Below are positions 22,701 to 24,060 of a DNA stretch of 24,060 nucleotides, in pieces. The position numbers were made by a program, and so were the translations under genes. Each line of letters starts with the position of its first letter. Within the stretch, counting starts at the first letter, position 1. Source of the stretch: a virus; the IMG/VR virus record IMGVR_UViG_3300032050_008557, positions 1 to 24,060 of that record. The stretch is one strand, 5' to 3'. Below the pieces are notes generated by a model. The model ran no database searches and had not been told where the DNA came from. It saw only the letters and a program-made list of their open reading frames with translations.

Positions 22701-24060
22701 CGCAGAAAAAGTACTTTGACCTGAAGTTGCGTTAAGACCGTTTGTACCAGACGTACCTGATGAACCAGCTGTTGCTGAAGAACCAGACAACCTACTTAAA
22801 CCAGAAACACCATCTGTACCTGAAGTACCTGTTGAACCAGCTGATCCAGAAGAACCTGATGTATCACTTGCAGCGGATATACCATCTGTACCTGAAGTAC
22901 CTGATGTACCAGCTGTTGCTGAAGAACCAGACAATCTTGATAAACCTGATGTACCAACTGTACCATTTGTTCCTGAAGAACCAGATGAAGCAGATGAGCC
23001 ACTTAATGCGCTTAAACCGTTATTACCAGCATTACCTGAAGTACCATTTGTACCAGTTGATCCAGATGAACCACTTAATGCTGACGCACCTATGTTACCT
23101 GCCACACCATTTGTACCATTTGAACCTGAGGTTGCAGATGAACCACTTAATTGTGATAAACCTGAAGCGCCAGCTGTACCTGAAGTACCAGTTGTACCTG
23201 ATGTCGCTGATGAACCGCTATTTAAGCTTAATCCTGAAGCACCCGCAGTACCATTTGTTCCTGAAGAACCTGAAGTTGCTGAAGAACCAGAACTACCACT
23301 TAAACCACTATTACCTGAATTACCCGCAGTACCATTTGTACCTGTTGATCCTGAAGAACCTGAGGTCCCTGAAGATCTACTCAATGCCGATGCACCGTCT
23401 GTACCAGCGGTACCAGTTGTTCCAGAAGTACCTGAAGTACCAGCAGAGCCAGATAATCTTGACAATCCTGATGTACCAACTGTACCGTTTGTTCCTGAAG
23501 AACCTGAAGAAGCGCTTGATCCGCTTAATTGAGACAATCCTGAATTACCAGCTGTTCCGTTTGATCCGCTCGTACCTGAAGTTGCGGATGAACCAGATGA
23601 ACCTGCGCTACCACTTAATTGTGATAAACCGTTTGTACCCGCAGTACCTGTTGATCCAGAAGATGCTGAAGAACCAGCTGTTGCACTCAATCCTGAGTTA
23701 CCAGCCGCACCTGAAGTACCGTTTGAACCTGTACTACCTGAGCTACCAGATGTACCAGAAGATCTACTCAAACCAGATTGGCCATTAGTACCTGAAGTAC
23801 CAGTTGAACCAGCTGAACCTGAGCTACCACTTAATTGTGATAGACCATTTGTACCTGCTGTACCTGAAGTAGCTGAAGTACCAGCTGATCCTGAAGAACC
23901 GCTATTTGCACTAGCACCATTTGTACCGTTTGTACCAGTTGATCCACTTGATCCAGATGTTCCACTTGATTTACTTAATGATGATTGACCATCTGTTCCA
24001 TTTGTTCCAGAAGAACCACTTGTTCCTGAAGAACCTGAAGATCTACTTAAACCTGATGTA
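19764..24060 (-). CDS. Giant collagen-like tail fibre with C-terminal S74 chaperone domain (N-terminus outside window)
   Basis: The frame stays open to the right edge, so the gene starts beyond it; the TTG at 23771 is not a meaningful start. About 1430 residues are visible. Some 1280 of them form a Gly-X-Y stalk in which X and Y are mostly Ser, Thr, Asn and Ala, with only two prolines (in VPSGTS). At regular interruptions Gly is replaced by Gln, Arg, Ala or Asn (GLSQLS, GLSRLS, GASALS). A short beta-rich linker follows (LGINNATPAYTLDVTGTIYA), then an S74 intramolecular chaperone: AYSDQRVKDNV with the expected self-cleavage just before the Ser, GVIAQEVQKVVPEVI, and a C-terminal coiled coil ending DLDKEIQDLKK. 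Such domains fold trimeric fibres and then cut themselves off. The product is probably a long host-recognition fibre. Confidence 0.9.
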   Translation of the reverse strand, partial: TSGLSRSSGSSGTSGSSGTNGTDGQSSLSKSSGTSGSSGSTGTNGTNGASANSGSSGSAGTSATSGTAGTNGLSQLSGSSGSAGSTGTSGTNGQSGLSRSSGTSGSSGSTGSNGTSGAAGNSGLSATAGSSASSGSTGTAGTNGLSQLSGSAGSSGSSATSGTSGSNGTAGNSGLSQLSGSSASSGSSGTNGTVGTSGLSRLSGSAGTSGTSGTTGTAGTDGASALSRSSGTSGSSGSTGTNGTAGNSGNSGLSGSSGSSATSGSSGTNGTAGASGLSLNSGSSATSGTTGTSGTAGASGLSQLSGSSATSGSNGTNGVAGNIGASALSGSSGSTGTNGTSGNAGNNGLSALSGSSASSGSSGTNGTVGTSGLSRLSGSSATAGTSGTSGTDGISAASDTSGSSGSAGSTGTSGTDGVSGLSRLSGSSATAGSSGTSGTNGLNATSGQSTFSAISGSSGTSGTTGTAGVAGNSGLSQLSGSSGSSGTTGTNGTAGAAGNSGASANSGSSGSTGTNGTNGNNGNNAVSGASGSSGSNGTNGTVGLMANSGASGSSGSSGSSGTNGTNGTSGLSRLAGSSATSGSSGTTGTAGTDGASGLSRNSGSSGTSGSTGTSGTTGNSGLSQLSGSSASSGSSGSTGTAGTNGLAVPSGTSTLSGSSGSSGTFGTNGAAGNNGLSANSGSSGSSGSTGTNGINGGNGASALSGSSGSTGTNGTSGNNGNNAVSGASGSSGSNGTNGTVGLMANSGASGSSGSSGSSGTNGTVGTSGLSRLAGSSATAGTSGTSGTDGQSGLSRSSGSSGSAGSTGTSGTDGVSGLSRLSGSSGSSGSSGTNGTIGVNGNSGNSGLSGTNGSTGTNGNNGANGNSGNSGLSGSNGTNGTNGNNGANGNSGNSGSSGSTGTAGTNGLVVPSGTSTLSGTSGSSGTNGTNGAAGNIGASALSGSSGSTGTNGTSGNAGANGLSANSGSSGSSGSTGTQGTSGNDRISGASGSSGSSGTSGTIGLVANSGASGSSGSSGSNGTNGAAGNIGASALSGSSGSTGTNGTSGNAGNIGASANSGSSGSSGSSGTNGTVGANALSAGFGVTQASGTSGSSGSTGTNGTVGNNGNAGASGLSRTSGSSGSTGTNGTSGNNGNSGISGLSGSSATGGTTGTGGVSGLSRTAGSSGTSATAGTSGTSGAGTSGVGANGTSGANGSSGTSGTSGTSGAGGTAGTGRLSASSGTSGTNGTSGANGTNGTAGAAGNSGANGAGGTSGINGSNGTSGVAGTSGQSISGTSGISGGSFTNQPDYLVRTVSTTQVQSVSFLKADIANTRLGINNATPAYTLDVTGTIYASADVIAYSDQRVKDNVVTISDALNKVRNMRGVNYTRNDIEDKSLKMGVIAQEVQKVVPEVISTRESDGHLAVAYSNLVGLLIEAIKDLDKEIQDLKK
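20206..24060 (-). repeat. Degenerate 9-base (Gly-X-Y) repeat array encoding the fibre stalk
   Basis: The whole stretch repeats with a 9-base period at the Gly codons. Higher-order blocks recur at the DNA level: 21196-21255 and 21907-21966 are identical over 60 bases (711 apart, a multiple of 9), and 21377-21425 and 21449-21497 are identical over 49 bases (72 apart). The array shows no spacer/repeat alternation. Long plus-strand reading frames rich in Pro, Val and Glu across it are shadows of the Gly/Ser/Thr codons. Confidence 0.92.

Noticed and set aside
20206-23788. Long plus-strand reading frames rich in Pro/Val/Glu (for example 20206-21132 and 21895-22719) or Leu/Tyr/Asn (22742-23788)
   Set aside because: They are the complementary reading of the Gly/Ser/Thr repeat codons of the minus-strand fibre, have no independent domain, and follow its 9-base periodicity.
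20206-24060. CRISPR-like repetition
   Set aside because: There are no unique spacers of constant length and no palindromic repeat; the period is 9 bases, in frame with a Gly-X-Y protein.
1-24060. tRNA genes, integrase, insertion sequences or attachment sites
   Set aside because: I saw no transposase or integrase motif, no terminal inverted repeats with target duplications, and no tRNA-like cloverleaf; intergenic gaps are mostly under 150 bases.

Overview
The window is a virion-structure region of a T4-like tailed phage (contractile-tail, Tevenvirinae-type head genes) that very probably infects a member of the Bacteroidota. The T4 relationship rests on a terminase large subunit, a gp20-like portal, a gp21-like prohead protease, a gp22-position scaffold and a gp23-like major capsid protein, in the T4 order. 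The host inference rests on AT-rich DNA, A-rich leaders without Shine-Dalgarno sequences (typically AAAATG), TAnnTTTG promoter boxes as used by Bacteroidota, and a small protein resembling DUF4494, a family found mostly in that phylum.

Layout. Positions 1-5000 hold the end of an unidentified gene, the large terminase, a small unknown, the portal and a helical protein that may be a core protein. A short inverted gene at 5103-5414 encodes a two-helix membrane protein and has its own promoter and terminators. From 5521 to 11039 the head module resumes: an unknown, an AAA+ ATPase, the prohead protease, the DUF4494-like protein, two tandem terminators, the scaffold and the major capsid protein. 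T4's sheath and tube genes (gp18, gp19) are not between terminase and portal, and no vertex gene (gp24) follows the capsid gene.

From 11145 to 18293 there is a tightly overlapping glycan-modification operon: a 917-residue multidomain glycosyltransferase, an FkbM-type methyltransferase, a GT4-type glycosyltransferase, a NodU/TobZ-type O-carbamoyltransferase and an autotransporter-type (TibC/BAHT) O-heptosyltransferase whose reading frame is split by a -1 shift. A short operon follows, with a membrane-anchored glucosaminidase overlapping a zinc peptidase.

Convergent with all this, and running off the right edge, is a giant fibre gene on the minus strand. Its product is a nearly proline-free Gly-X-Y collagen-like stalk, extremely rich in Ser and Thr, followed by a C-terminal S74 self-cleaving chaperone domain. 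The most interesting reading of the window is that the sugar operon decorates the phage's own Ser/Thr-rich stalk or capsid; modification of host surface glycans is the alternative. A second notable observation is a shared TATTTAT element about 23-25 bases before four start codons, always in the gene's own direction, which may be this phage's late promoter.
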